In this document: positions 40,971-49,316 of the stretch, piece by piece
How positions within the stretch are numbered: position 1 is the stretch's first letter
Layout: every line of letters begins with the position of its first letter
Assembly (NCBI GenBank): GCA_027315315.1
Contig: DAHUYG010000026.1
Span: 62,001-126,000 of the forward strand
Source of the DNA: Acidimicrobiaceae bacterium
GTDB taxonomy: Bacteria > Actinomycetota > Acidimicrobiia > Acidimicrobiales > RAAP-2
Direction of reading: 5' to 3'
Length of the DNA: 64,000 bases
Translations under genes and position numbers: made by a program
Notes under the pieces: model-generated
Seen by the model: the letters and a program-made list of their open reading frames with translations, nothing else
What the model was told of the DNA's origin: nothing
Databases searched by the model: none

Positions 40971-43370
40971 CTACGCCGCGCCGTCATCCAGTTCGTCGGG
41001 GCTCATGAGCACTGCACGAGCCTTGGAGCCCTCGGAGGGGCCGACCACGCCGCGCCGCTCGAGGAGGTCCATGAGGCGGCCGGCCCGCGCGAAGCCGACC
41101 CGGAGCTTGCGCTGCAACATGGAGGTCGACCCGAGCTGGGACCGGACGACCAGCTCGAGGGCGGCCTGGAGCAGCTCATCATCGTCGTCATCGGCACCGC
41201 TGCGGCCAGGAGCGCGCTCTTGGAGGTCCGAGATCGCCACCACCGGTTCGGTCGTCTTGCCCTGGCGACGCCAGTGGGCGACCGCGGCACGGATCTCCTC
41301 CTCTGAGACCCAGGGGGCCTGGAGCCGGCGGGTCACGCTCGAGGACGCGGTGAGCAGCAGCATGTCGCCCTTCCCGATCAGGCGCTCTGCGCCCGGCTGG
41401 TCCAAGATGACCCGGCTGTCGGCGAGCGACGACACGGCGAAGGCCATCCGGCTCGGGATGTTGGCCTTGATGACCCCGGTGATGACGTCGACCGAGGGCC
41501 GCTGGGTGGCGAGCACGAGATGGATCCCAACCGCCCGGGCCATCTGGGCGATGCGGACCACCGACTCCTCGACGTCGCGGGCGGCGACCATCATGAGGTC
41601 GTTCAGCTCGTCCACGACGACGAGCACGTAGGGGAGCCGCCGGGGCATCCCCGACTCGCCCTCGTCGAGGTCCTCGGCCTCTTCCTCGTCCTCCTCGAGG
41701 TCCTCACCGTCGTGATGGCGGACCCGCTCGGCCACGTCGCGCAGGCGCTGCTTGATGTCGGCCGCCGAGTGCGGGCGAGGTCCGATCGCCCCGCTGTCGA
41801 ACGCCTCGTTGTACCCGCCGATGTCCCGCATGCCGTACTCGGCCAGCAGCTCGTAGCGCTGCTCCATCTCCTTGACCGCCCACGCCAGTGCGTTGGCGGC
41901 CTTCTTCGGATTGGTCACGACGGGGGTCAAAAGGTGCGGCAGGCCGTTGTAGTGCTCGAGCTCGACGCGCTTTGGGTCCACCAGGATCAGTCGCACCTGA
42001 TCGGGGGTCGCCCGGAAGAGGACCGAGGTGATGATCGAGTTGATGCACGAGGACTTGCCCGCCCCCGTCGCCCCCGAGATCAGCACGTGGGGCATCTCGG
42101 CCATGTTCGCCAAAACCGCCCGACCCGAGATGTCCCGGCCGAGCGCCACCTCCAAGGGGTGGTGAGCCCGGCGGGCCTCCTCGGAGGTGAGGACATCGCC
42201 CAGCGCCACCAACTGGCGTTGGTGGTTGGGCACCTCGACGCCGACGGCCGACTTGCCCGGGATCGGTGCGAGGATCCGGACGTCGGGCGCCGCCATCGCA
42301 TACGCGATGTCGCGGTGCAGGCTCGTGAACCGGGCCACCTTGATGCCCGAACCGAGCTCGAGCTCGTAGCGCGTCACCGTCGGTCCGACGGTGCGACCGA
42401 CGAGCCGGGTCGGCACGCCGTGCGCGGCCAGCGCGTTCACCAGCGCCTCGCCGGCCGCCTCGAGCTGGTGCTCGTCCTGGCGGTACTCGCGGGCCCGGTG
42501 CAGGATGCTGAGCGGCGGGAGCTTCCACTCCCCCACGCTCGGCGAGAAGACGGGTTCGTCGGCCTCCTTCGCCCGGCGCCGACTCGGCCGCGGCGCACCA
42601 ACCGCTGCGACGTCGGCCGCCTCGGGCTCCTCTTCCTCCTCGAGCTCGCCCTCCTCCTCGTCGTCGTAGGCGCCTTGGACCGAGGGTGCGACCGGCGGCA
42701 CGAGCGTGAGCGGCTGGGCCTCGGGGCGCTTGGGGACCGCGGCCCGCACCGTGCGGGCGAGGAACGACAAACTGGTGCCGAGGAAGGAGAAGAAGCTCCG
42801 CAGGGACATCCCGGTCGCCAGCACGACGGCGATCGCGGCGGCAGCAGCGAAGAGGACGCCCGCCCCGGCGGTGCCCGCGCCGTGCGCGAGTCCGTGGCCC
42901 ACGACCGCGCCCACGTACCCCCCGGCGTCCCGAAGGTTCGCAGTGCTGGCGCTCGGCCCGGGCGTGCCGCCGGCCAGATCGGCCAGGCCGCAGGTGGAGA
43001 GGAGACCGAGGGTGACCGCCACGGCCGCCCGCAACGGATCGGCGGCCCGACGCCCGACGATCACTGCCGCGGCCACCGCGACCCCGGTCGGGGGCACGAG
43101 GTAGCGGATCCACCCGATGACCGCCCCGAGCCCGTGGTCGATGCCCCGACCGAGCGAGCCCGCGGCGTGCCCGTAGAGGGCGAGGGCGAGCAGTACGCCG
43201 ACGGTGGCGAGACCGATCGCCCAGAGGTCGGCTGCGTGGTCGGCGAAGAAGGTGGTGTCCCAGACCGACGGGCGGGCGGGCGCCTTTGCGCGTGAGCGGG
43301 CACCACCCCGCCGGGACGACCGCGCATGGCTCGTGCGGCGTTGAGAGGCCGTTGAACGCTTGGTCGCCAC
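40971..43370 (-). CDS. ftsK: DNA translocase FtsK/SpoIIIE
   Basis: Septum-located DNA pump, 799 aa. Basic N-terminus, then about four transmembrane helices (about 45-200), an acidic linker (DDEEEGELEEEEEPEA) and the motor. Walker A is ISGATGAGKSSCINS (K439), ILVDPKRVELEHY follows, Walker B is LVVVDELNDLMM, and the C-terminal gamma winged helix reads STSMLQRKLRVGFARAGRLMDLLE. A second acidic run (EDLEEDEEEAEDLDEGESG) lies between Walker A and B, which I have not seen in standard FtsK. GTG start. Divergent from the SOS-boxed radical-SAM gene. Confidence 0.95.
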   Translation of the reverse strand: MATKRSTASQRRTSHARSSRRGGARSRAKAPARPSVWDTTFFADHAADLWAIGLATVGVLLALALYGHAAGSLGRGIDHGLGAVIGWIRYLVPPTGVAVAAAVIVGRRAADPLRAAVAVTLGLLSTCGLADLAGGTPGPSASTANLRDAGGYVGAVVGHGLAHGAGTAGAGVLFAAAAAIAVVLATGMSLRSFFSFLGTSLSFLARTVRAAVPKRPEAQPLTLVPPVAPSVQGAYDDEEEGELEEEEEPEAADVAAVGAPRPSRRRAKEADEPVFSPSVGEWKLPPLSILHRAREYRQDEHQLEAAGEALVNALAAHGVPTRLVGRTVGPTVTRYELELGSGIKVARFTSLHRDIAYAMAAPDVRILAPIPGKSAVGVEVPNHQRQLVALGDVLTSEEARRAHHPLEVALGRDISGRAVLANMAEMPHVLISGATGAGKSSCINSIITSVLFRATPDQVRLILVDPKRVELEHYNGLPHLLTPVVTNPKKAANALAWAVKEMEQRYELLAEYGMRDIGGYNEAFDSGAIGPRPHSAADIKQRLRDVAERVRHHDGEDLEEDEEEAEDLDEGESGMPRRLPYVLVVVDELNDLMMVAARDVEESVVRIAQMARAVGIHLVLATQRPSVDVITGVIKANIPSRMAFAVSSLADSRVILDQPGAERLIGKGDMLLLTASSSVTRRLQAPWVSEEEIRAAVAHWRRQGKTTEPVVAISDLQERAPGRSGADDDDDELLQAALELVVRSQLGSTSMLQRKLRVGFARAGRLMDLLERRGVVGPSEGSKARAVLMSPDELDDGAA

Positions 43371-43475
43371 GGTCAGTGCACGCTATCGCCGGGCCCCCCG
43401 GGGCCCGCGGATCCCGGCGACGTCGTGAACTGCCGGGATGCTGTGGATGCTGCGCAACGCCTCCCCCTTGGCGAG

Positions 43476-43489
43476 CGAACATATGTTCG
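43476..43489. promoter_or_regulatory. SOS box before radical-SAM gene
   Basis: CGAACATATGTTCG is a perfect palindromic match to the LexA site and lies 13 bases before ATG 43503. It is also about 105 bases before the ftsK start on the other strand. Confidence 0.8.
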
Positions 43490-43502
43490 CTACCATTGCC
43501 CG

Positions 43503-44561
43503 ATGGGCTCGCCCGAGCACTCCGACGGCTTGCGCTGGCAGCTGGCCGACGACGAGGAGGCCGGCGCGTTGTTCCCCGACGAGCGGCGGGCGACCCGCCA
43601 CCGCGGCACCGGCGAGTACCGCGGCCTCGAATTCCTCCACGTGAACGCGAGGCGGATCATCAACTCGGTGCCGGGGGACTCCCTCGGGTTCCGCTACACC
43701 ATCAACCCCTATCGCGGGTGCTCGCATGCCTGCGTGTACTGCTTCGCCCGCCCGACCCACGAATACCTCGGGCTCGGGATCGGCGAGGACTTCGAGCGCA
43801 AGATCGTCGTGAAGGTGAACGCCGTCGAGCGCCTACGCGCCGAGCTGACCTCGCCAAACTGGCACGGGGACCTGATCGCCATGGGGACCAACACCGATCC
43901 GTACCAAGCGGCCGAGGGCAAGTACCACCTGACCCGAGGGATCATCGAGGTCCTCGGGGAGGCGAAGAACCCCTTCAGCATCCTCACCAAGTCCACGCTC
44001 GTGCTCCGGGACCTTCCCCGGCTCGAGGCGGCCGCTGCGGCGACCTCGGTCCGGCTCGACTTCTCCATCGGCACCCTTGATCGAGAGGTGTGGCGCTCGA
44101 CCGAGCCGGGCACTCCTCCGCCGGACCGCCGGATCGAGGCGGTCCGGCGGCTGAACGCGGCGGGGATCCCCTGCGGCGTGCTCGTCGCACCGATCCTGCC
44201 CGGGATCTCCGATCGCGAGGACCAGCTCCGGGCGGTCATCGAGGCGAGCCTGGCCGCCGGTGCGCGCTCGGTGACGGCCGTGCCGTTGCACCTGCGCGGC
44301 TCGGTCAGGGAGCACTACCTCGGGTGGTTGGAACGGACCCATCCCGAGCTCGTCGCCCGCCACGAGCGGCTGTTCGCGCGCGGGGCGTACCAGCCCCGCG
44401 CCGAGCGCGACCGGGTGGCCCGGCTCGTCTCGGGGATGCTGCCGCCTCGCAACGAGCCGGGGCCGCCCGTGGTCGGTCGGGGTGAGCGGACCGCGAGCCC
44501 GGTCCAAGAGCCGCCCGCGCGGTCCGACACCGGGATCCCGGTCCAGCTTCGGCTGGTCTAG
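43503..44561 (+). CDS. Radical-SAM protein, SplB-like Rv2578c family, SOS-boxed
   Basis: Protein of 352 aa of the COG1533 (SplB-like) group. The radical-SAM cluster is CSHACVYC in INPYRGCSHACVYCFARPTHEYLG. It shows LDFSIGTLDREVWRSTEPGTPPPDRRI and VLVAPILPGISD, as in mycobacterial Rv2578c-type proteins. SplB itself repairs spore photoproduct, but these relatives are uncharacterised. The SOS box 13 bases upstream points to induction by DNA damage. The start is ATG 43503; the track start 43425 lies on the far side of the SOS box. Confidence 0.85.
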   Translation: MGSPEHSDGLRWQLADDEEAGALFPDERRATRHRGTGEYRGLEFLHVNARRIINSVPGDSLGFRYTINPYRGCSHACVYCFARPTHEYLGLGIGEDFERKIVVKVNAVERLRAELTSPNWHGDLIAMGTNTDPYQAAEGKYHLTRGIIEVLGEAKNPFSILTKSTLVLRDLPRLEAAAAATSVRLDFSIGTLDREVWRSTEPGTPPPDRRIEAVRRLNAAGIPCGVLVAPILPGISDREDQLRAVIEASLAAGARSVTAVPLHLRGSVREHYLGWLERTHPELVARHERLFARGAYQPRAERDRVARLVSGMLPPRNEPGPPVVGRGERTASPVQEPPARSDTGIPVQLRLV

Positions 44562-44658
44562 CTGGGAGGGCCCGACCCGCAGTCTCGTTTCGGGTCGGCG
44601 GCGGGGACCGTTGGTAAGGTCGGCCGGCATCCGCGTCGGTCCTTGGACGGTGAAATCG

Positions 44659-45465
44659 ATGAACGAAGCGCTCGCGTCCCACCCAGCCGAGGGGGGCGCC
44701 GTCGCATCGGCGCCGGGGACGGCTGGCGGTGCCCCGGGACAGCCCCGTCAGGGCGTCCATCCACTCGTGGGCCTGCTGGAGAAGGTGGCGGGCGACACCG
44801 CCGGGTTGGAGGTGCTCTACGAGGCCCTCGACCTCGTGGCCAAGCACTTCGACCTGGAAGACGTCCTCGTTGCCGTCGACAACGACACCGTTGGCCGTCA
44901 GGTCTTTCGGCTCGGACGGCTCCCGGTGGGTCCGGCCGAGCTCGGCCGGCTGGGCGATGGTCGCGAGTTCGTCTCGACCCCCGACTCGGTGCCACGCCCA
45001 ACCCAGAGCCTGGTGGCCGGCATCGCGGCGGTGGCCCTGGCGGCCGATGTGGCCCGCCGCCAGCTCGTGCGGGACCGGGCGACGGGGCTCCTCTCGCGCG
45101 CCGTCTTCAACGAGGCCCTCCGCTCGGCCGCCGCCCAGAGCTCCCGGTACGGCTGGATCTTCACCGTGATGGTGCTGCGGGTGGCGGGCGACCGGCCGCC
45201 CGACCGGCAGATCCGGCGCCTCGGGTACGCCTTCGGGCGGGCCCTGCGGACCGGGGACACGGGCGGCCGACTGCGCGACGCGACCTTCACGGCGTTGCTC
45301 CCGAACGCAACCGCCGAGTCGCTGCACGCGCTCGTCGGGCGCTTCTCGGCCGAGTCGGGGGTCCCGGTCGAATCGATACAGTTCGCCAGCGCCACCGCAC
45401 CCAAGGACTCGGTCGATCCGGCCGAGCTGTTCCGGCTCGCGGCGGCGAGGCTGCGTGAGTCCTGA
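44659..45465 (+). CDS. Degenerate GGDEF-domain protein
   Basis: A 268-aa protein. The second half follows a diguanylate-cyclase fold: RDRATGLLSRAVFNEALRSAAA (compare DxLTGLxNR), then GRALRTGDTGGRLRDATFTALLP. The GGDEF motif itself is replaced by RDATF, so cyclase activity is unlikely; it may bind c-di-GMP or partner another protein. The first half is a short sensor-like region without clear motifs. No transmembrane segment. Followed by an unknown gene 56 bases on, same strand. ATG 44659; a GTG at 44650 in frame is an alternative. Confidence 0.7.
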   Translation: MNEALASHPAEGGAVASAPGTAGGAPGQPRQGVHPLVGLLEKVAGDTAGLEVLYEALDLVAKHFDLEDVLVAVDNDTVGRQVFRLGRLPVGPAELGRLGDGREFVSTPDSVPRPTQSLVAGIAAVALAADVARRQLVRDRATGLLSRAVFNEALRSAAAQSSRYGWIFTVMVLRVAGDRPPDRQIRRLGYAFGRALRTGDTGGRLRDATFTALLPNATAESLHALVGRFSAESGVPVESIQFASATAPKDSVDPAELFRLAAARLRES

Positions 45466-45521
45466 GCCGGCCCGACCACGCGATCGCGACGAGCAACGAC
45501 AACGAGGGGGAAGAAGCGACA

Positions 45522-46139
45522 GTGAGCCATGATCTCGCCGAGTTGGAGCTCGAGCTGCGCCTCTTGCCAGGCGTCCTGAACGTCGGATTCGGCCCCGAGG
45601 AGCAGGGGGGGCACGTGGCCCTCAGCGTGGTCGCCCGCGACGCCGAGCCTGATCTCGAGCTCGTGGCGACCCGGATCGCCCGGGCCTTCCGGCAGTCGGC
45701 CACCGTCGAGATCCTCGATCTCTCGCCGCCGCGCCCGAGCGTCGGGGTGGTGACCCCGATGCCGGCGACGGTCTCCGACGAGCGGGTGGCCCTCGTCGAG
45801 AGCCGCGTCAACGAGGCGACCGGCGAGGCATCGGTGGTGCTCTCCTGGATGGGGAACTCGGCCAACGGCCACGGCGCGTCGGGCACCCTGGTCGGCCCGG
45901 CGGTCGCCACGCTCCAGGCGCTCGCCGGCCTCGGGATCGCGATCGACGCCCGCCTGGCCTCGGTGAGCTCGGGCCAGGGCATCGACAATCCCCCCGTGCG
46001 CGTGGTGCTTCGCTCGGAATTGGGCGAGGCCGAGTTCGTCGGCGTGGCCCGCGCCAACAGCGAGGCCGAATCGGCGGCCCGAGCGACCCTCGCGGCGTTC
46101 AACCGCTACGTCGGAGGGCTCGGCGCCCGCTTGAACTGA
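45522..46139 (+). CDS. Conserved-looking hypothetical protein
   Basis: Soluble 205-aa protein, no signal or membrane segment. N-terminal LAELELELRLLPGVLNVGFG looks like a short alpha-beta unit; after a Pro-rich linker (LSPPRPSVGVVTP), the C-terminal half (about 95-200) alternates strands and helices (VRVVLRSELGEAEFVGVARANSEAESAARATLAAFNRYV), similar in outline to a LeuA-dimer-like fold. Domain likeness is weak and I assign no function. GTG start after GAGGGGG. Lies between the degenerate GGDEF gene and the big fusion, both on the same strand. Confidence 0.65.
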   Translation: MSHDLAELELELRLLPGVLNVGFGPEEQGGHVALSVVARDAEPDLELVATRIARAFRQSATVEILDLSPPRPSVGVVTPMPATVSDERVALVESRVNEATGEASVVLSWMGNSANGHGASGTLVGPAVATLQALAGLGIAIDARLASVSSGQGIDNPPVRVVLRSELGEAEFVGVARANSEAESAARATLAAFNRYVGGLGARLN

Positions 46140-46276
46140 CTGTGCTCCCTCGGGCGGCGAACGGCGACTGTTTCGTACCGAATCCCTGGTAAATGCCATT
46201 GGTGTGATTTAACATTGCCGTCTTCGAGGCGCAGAGCAGCCACAGCTTCGAGCCAGGGACAAGAAGCGAGGGCGCA

Positions 46277-49174
46277 GTGAGCCACATGATGCTGCCGGGT
46301 AGCACCCATCTCCTGGGCGCGGCGTATTTCGACGCCTCGTCGGGCCTGACATTCGAGGTGCACCACCCGATGGCGCGGCCCGATGTGTGGCGCGAGTACC
46401 TCGACGGCGCCGAGGCCGAGTACGCAAAGCACGGCGTCGGACAGGCCTTCCATCGGGCCGAGATCGAAGAGGCGCAGGGCGTCTCCATGTTCTTCGTCGG
46501 CCGCCGGCCCGACGGCACGGTGGCGGCCGGGATCCGGTGCCACGGACCCCTCACCACGATCGAGGAGTCCGAGTCGTTGCGCGAGATGTGCGACTCGGTG
46601 GAGATCGCCTACCTCACGGCGTGCGTCGAGCGGTTCTTGCCCTTCGGCGTGGTCGAGCAGAAGGGCGCGTGGAGCGCGGTGAAGGGCGTCGGGCCCCGGG
46701 CCATGTTCACCACCTTCAACCGCTGCAACCTCTACGCCATGGAGTGGCTCCGCTGCGAGTTCGCGATCTGCACCGTGCGCGAGCAGCTGAAGTCGACCAT
46801 CCACGCGAACGGCGGCCGCCAGCTCGGCACCCACAGCGTGCCGTTCCCGAGCGAGAAGCACCGCACCGTGATGATGGCCTACCGTCGCTGTCGGACGTCG
46901 GGCGCGGCCAAACCCATGCAGGCGACCGCCGAGCGCATCGAGCTCGGTCAGCTCTCCCGCTCGACGGCGCCTGGGCTCGAGCCCCTGCTCCCGGCGCTCG
47001 ACCGGGAGTCGTGGGGGCCGATGGTGTTGCGCTCGGACTCCCGCACCGACCGGGCGATCGCCCAGCGCCTGGCGGCCGGCCCGGTCCAGGCGATCGACCA
47101 GCTCGAGTCCCAGCGCGACGAGCTGCGGAGCCTCCGTCCTGCGGTGGGGCACGAGATCCTCGACGAGCCCTCGCGCTGGGTCTACTACCCGTGGCGCCGG
47201 ACGATGGTGAAGACGATCGGCCCGCTGGGCTTCGATCTCCTGCGCCTGGACCGCAATCGCAACAAGATCACCCGTGCCGAGCAGGAGAAGCTCCGCAAGG
47301 TGCGCATCGGGGTGGTCGGCCTGAGCGTCGGACACGCCATCGCGCACCTGCTCGCGATGGAGGGCCTCTGCGGCGAGCTGCGGCTCGCCGACTTCGACGA
47401 CCTGGCGGTGAGCAACCTCAACCGGATCCCCGCCACGCTCCTCGACCTCGGCATCAACAAGACGGTGGTCGCCGCCCGCCGGATCGCCGAGATCGATCCG
47501 TTCCTCAAGGTCTCGATCTGGCCGAAGGGGATCGACACCGACAACATCGAGCAGTTCCTGGAGGGCCTCGACATCGTGATCGAGGAGTGCGACTCGCTGG
47601 ATGTGAAGGTGCTCGTGCGCAGCGCTGCCCGTCGCCGGGGCATCCCCGTGATCATGGAGACGAGCGACCGCGGGTTGCTCGACGTCGAGCGGTTCGACGT
47701 GGAGCCCGACCGAGCCCCCTTCCACGGCCTCTTGGCCGGCGTCGATCTCGACGCCATCGCCGGGCTGTCGATGCGCGAGAAGGTGCCCTACGTGGTCCAG
47801 ATCCTCGAACCCGACCAGGTCTCGGCGCGCGGTGCCGCCTCGATGGCCGAGGTGGGGACCTCGCTCACCGCCTGGCCACAGCTCGCCGGCGACGTGACGC
47901 TCGGCGCGGCGACGACGGCCGCCGCGGTGCTCCGGCTGGTCCGCGAGGGGACGCTCGCCTCGGGGCGCGTCCGCGTCGACACCGACGCCCTGCTCTCGGC
48001 GCTCGCCGACCCCTTGACCCCGGACCTCATCGAGCCGGGGACCCCCGAGCTCCCCCAGCTCCCCGAGGACCCGGGCCAGCGGATCGCCTACGCGGCGAGC
48101 CGGGCCCCCTCGGGAGGCAACGTCCAGCCATGGTCCTTCGCGCTCGACGAGCGCAGCTTCAGCATCTACCTCGATCCCGCCAAGTCCGTGACCATGGACG
48201 TCGCCTACCGGGGCTCGTACGTGGCGATCGGTGCCGCGCTCTTCAGCGCCAGGGTGGCCGCATCGTCCGAGAGCGTGCTCGGCCCGCTCGACCTGTTCCC
48301 AGACGAGCGCTTCGACGGGCCCGTCGGGGTGCTGCACCTCGGCTCGGGCCACGACGTCGAGCTCGCCGGGCTGTTCGACGCGCTGCTGCGCCGCACGACG
48401 AACCGGCGCCGGGGTACCGCCGAGCCCGTCGACTCCGAACTGCTCGCGCGGCTGGCCGAGGAGGCCGAGGCCGAGCAGGGCGGGCTCCACACGATCACCA
48501 ACCGCCGCTCGATCGAGGCTGCCGGCGAGCTCCTGGCCGAGTCGGACCGGCTCCGCTTCCTCACCCCGGCGACCCACCGCGAGATGATGAGCGAGCTGCG
48601 CTGGCCGGGCCGGGACTCGCTCGAAACCGGCATCGACGTGCGCACCCTCGAGCTCGACGGCGCAGACATGGCCGCGCTGCAGCTCGCGAGGCGGGCCGAC
48701 GTCATGGAGAAGCTCGCCGACTGGGACGCCGGGCGGGCGCTCGGGGACAGCACCCGGCGCTCGATCGGCTCGTCCTCGGCCCTCGTGGCCGTGACCACCA
48801 GGGGCTCGGCTCCGGTCGACTTCGTCCGGGTGGGGGCGGCGGTCATGCGGGTGTGGCTGGCGGCCGAGCGGGCCGGGCTCGCGGTGCACCCCACCTCGCC
48901 CCTCTTCATCTACGCCCACGGCGGTGACAACTTCCGTGCCCTCGTCGGGAACCACCGGGCGAGGGGCCTGGCCTCGATCGCTTCGGACTTCCGGGCCCTC
49001 TTCGGCCTGGCCGGTCCCGAGCAGCTGGGCCTCGTCCTTCGACTCAGTCACGCCGAAGCGCCGAGTCTCCGGAGCCTGCGGCTCCCGCTCGAGACGGTGC
49101 TCTCGAGCCGGGCGGGCGCCCCCACCCCCCATCGCCAGGGATTTCTCGACCGGGGGGCCGGCCCGGGCCGCTGA
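46277..49174 (+). CDS. GNAT-like / ThiF (E1-like) / nitroreductase fusion, Rv1355c-like
   Basis: A 965-aa three-part protein. Residues about 1-210 resemble a GNAT/N-acyl-amino-acid-synthase-type domain (EAEYAKHGVGQAFHRAEIEE, MFFVGRRPDGTVAAGIRCHG). After a linker with WVYYPWRRTMVK, residues about 340-520 are a ThiF/E1-like adenylating domain (KVRIGVVGLSVGHAIAHLLAMEG, ADFDDLAVSNLNR). Residues about 600-930 are a nitroreductase-type FMN domain (APSGGNVQPWSF). The ThiF-nitroreductase pair matches mycobacterial Rv1355c (MoeY type); the N-terminal acyltransferase-like part is extra. Probably one enzyme that activates, reduces and acylates a small molecule; the product is unknown. GTG 46277 after GAGGG. 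Confidence 0.8.
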   Translation: MSHMMLPGSTHLLGAAYFDASSGLTFEVHHPMARPDVWREYLDGAEAEYAKHGVGQAFHRAEIEEAQGVSMFFVGRRPDGTVAAGIRCHGPLTTIEESESLREMCDSVEIAYLTACVERFLPFGVVEQKGAWSAVKGVGPRAMFTTFNRCNLYAMEWLRCEFAICTVREQLKSTIHANGGRQLGTHSVPFPSEKHRTVMMAYRRCRTSGAAKPMQATAERIELGQLSRSTAPGLEPLLPALDRESWGPMVLRSDSRTDRAIAQRLAAGPVQAIDQLESQRDELRSLRPAVGHEILDEPSRWVYYPWRRTMVKTIGPLGFDLLRLDRNRNKITRAEQEKLRKVRIGVVGLSVGHAIAHLLAMEGLCGELRLADFDDLAVSNLNRIPATLLDLGINKTVVAARRIAEIDPFLKVSIWPKGIDTDNIEQFLEGLDIVIEECDSLDVKVLVRSAARRRGIPVIMETSDRGLLDVERFDVEPDRAPFHGLLAGVDLDAIAGLSMREKVPYVVQILEPDQVSARGAASMAEVGTSLTAWPQLAGDVTLGAATTAAAVLRLVREGTLASGRVRVDTDALLSALADPLTPDLIEPGTPELPQLPEDPGQRIAYAASRAPSGGNVQPWSFALDERSFSIYLDPAKSVTMDVAYRGSYVAIGAALFSARVAASSESVLGPLDLFPDERFDGPVGVLHLGSGHDVELAGLFDALLRRTTNRRRGTAEPVDSELLARLAEEAEAEQGGLHTITNRRSIEAAGELLAESDRLRFLTPATHREMMSELRWPGRDSLETGIDVRTLELDGADMAALQLARRADVMEKLADWDAGRALGDSTRRSIGSSSALVAVTTRGSAPVDFVRVGAAVMRVWLAAERAGLAVHPTSPLFIYAHGGDNFRALVGNHRARGLASIASDFRALFGLAGPEQLGLVLRLSHAEAPSLRSLRLPLETVLSSRAGAPTPHRQGFLDRGAGPGR

Positions 49175-49206
49175 ACCGGGCCGCTGGGGCCGGCCCGCTA
49201 CCGATG

Positions 49207-49226
49207 GGTGGCGCGGCCCCGCCACC
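49207..49226. terminator. Hairpin after the fusion gene
   Basis: GGTGGCG-CGGCCC-CGCCACC, a perfect 7-base-pair stem with a 6-base loop, 33 bases past the stop. GC-rich and without a T-run. Likely end of the plus-strand transcript before the next gene. Confidence 0.35.
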
Positions 49227-49316
49227 GGGCAAAGGTCCACGTCACGGGGCCCCCGGGCCCGTAGGCTCGCAAGAGCTGATTTTTCGCGCCGGCACAGGGC
49301 GTCCGAGGACCGAGCG

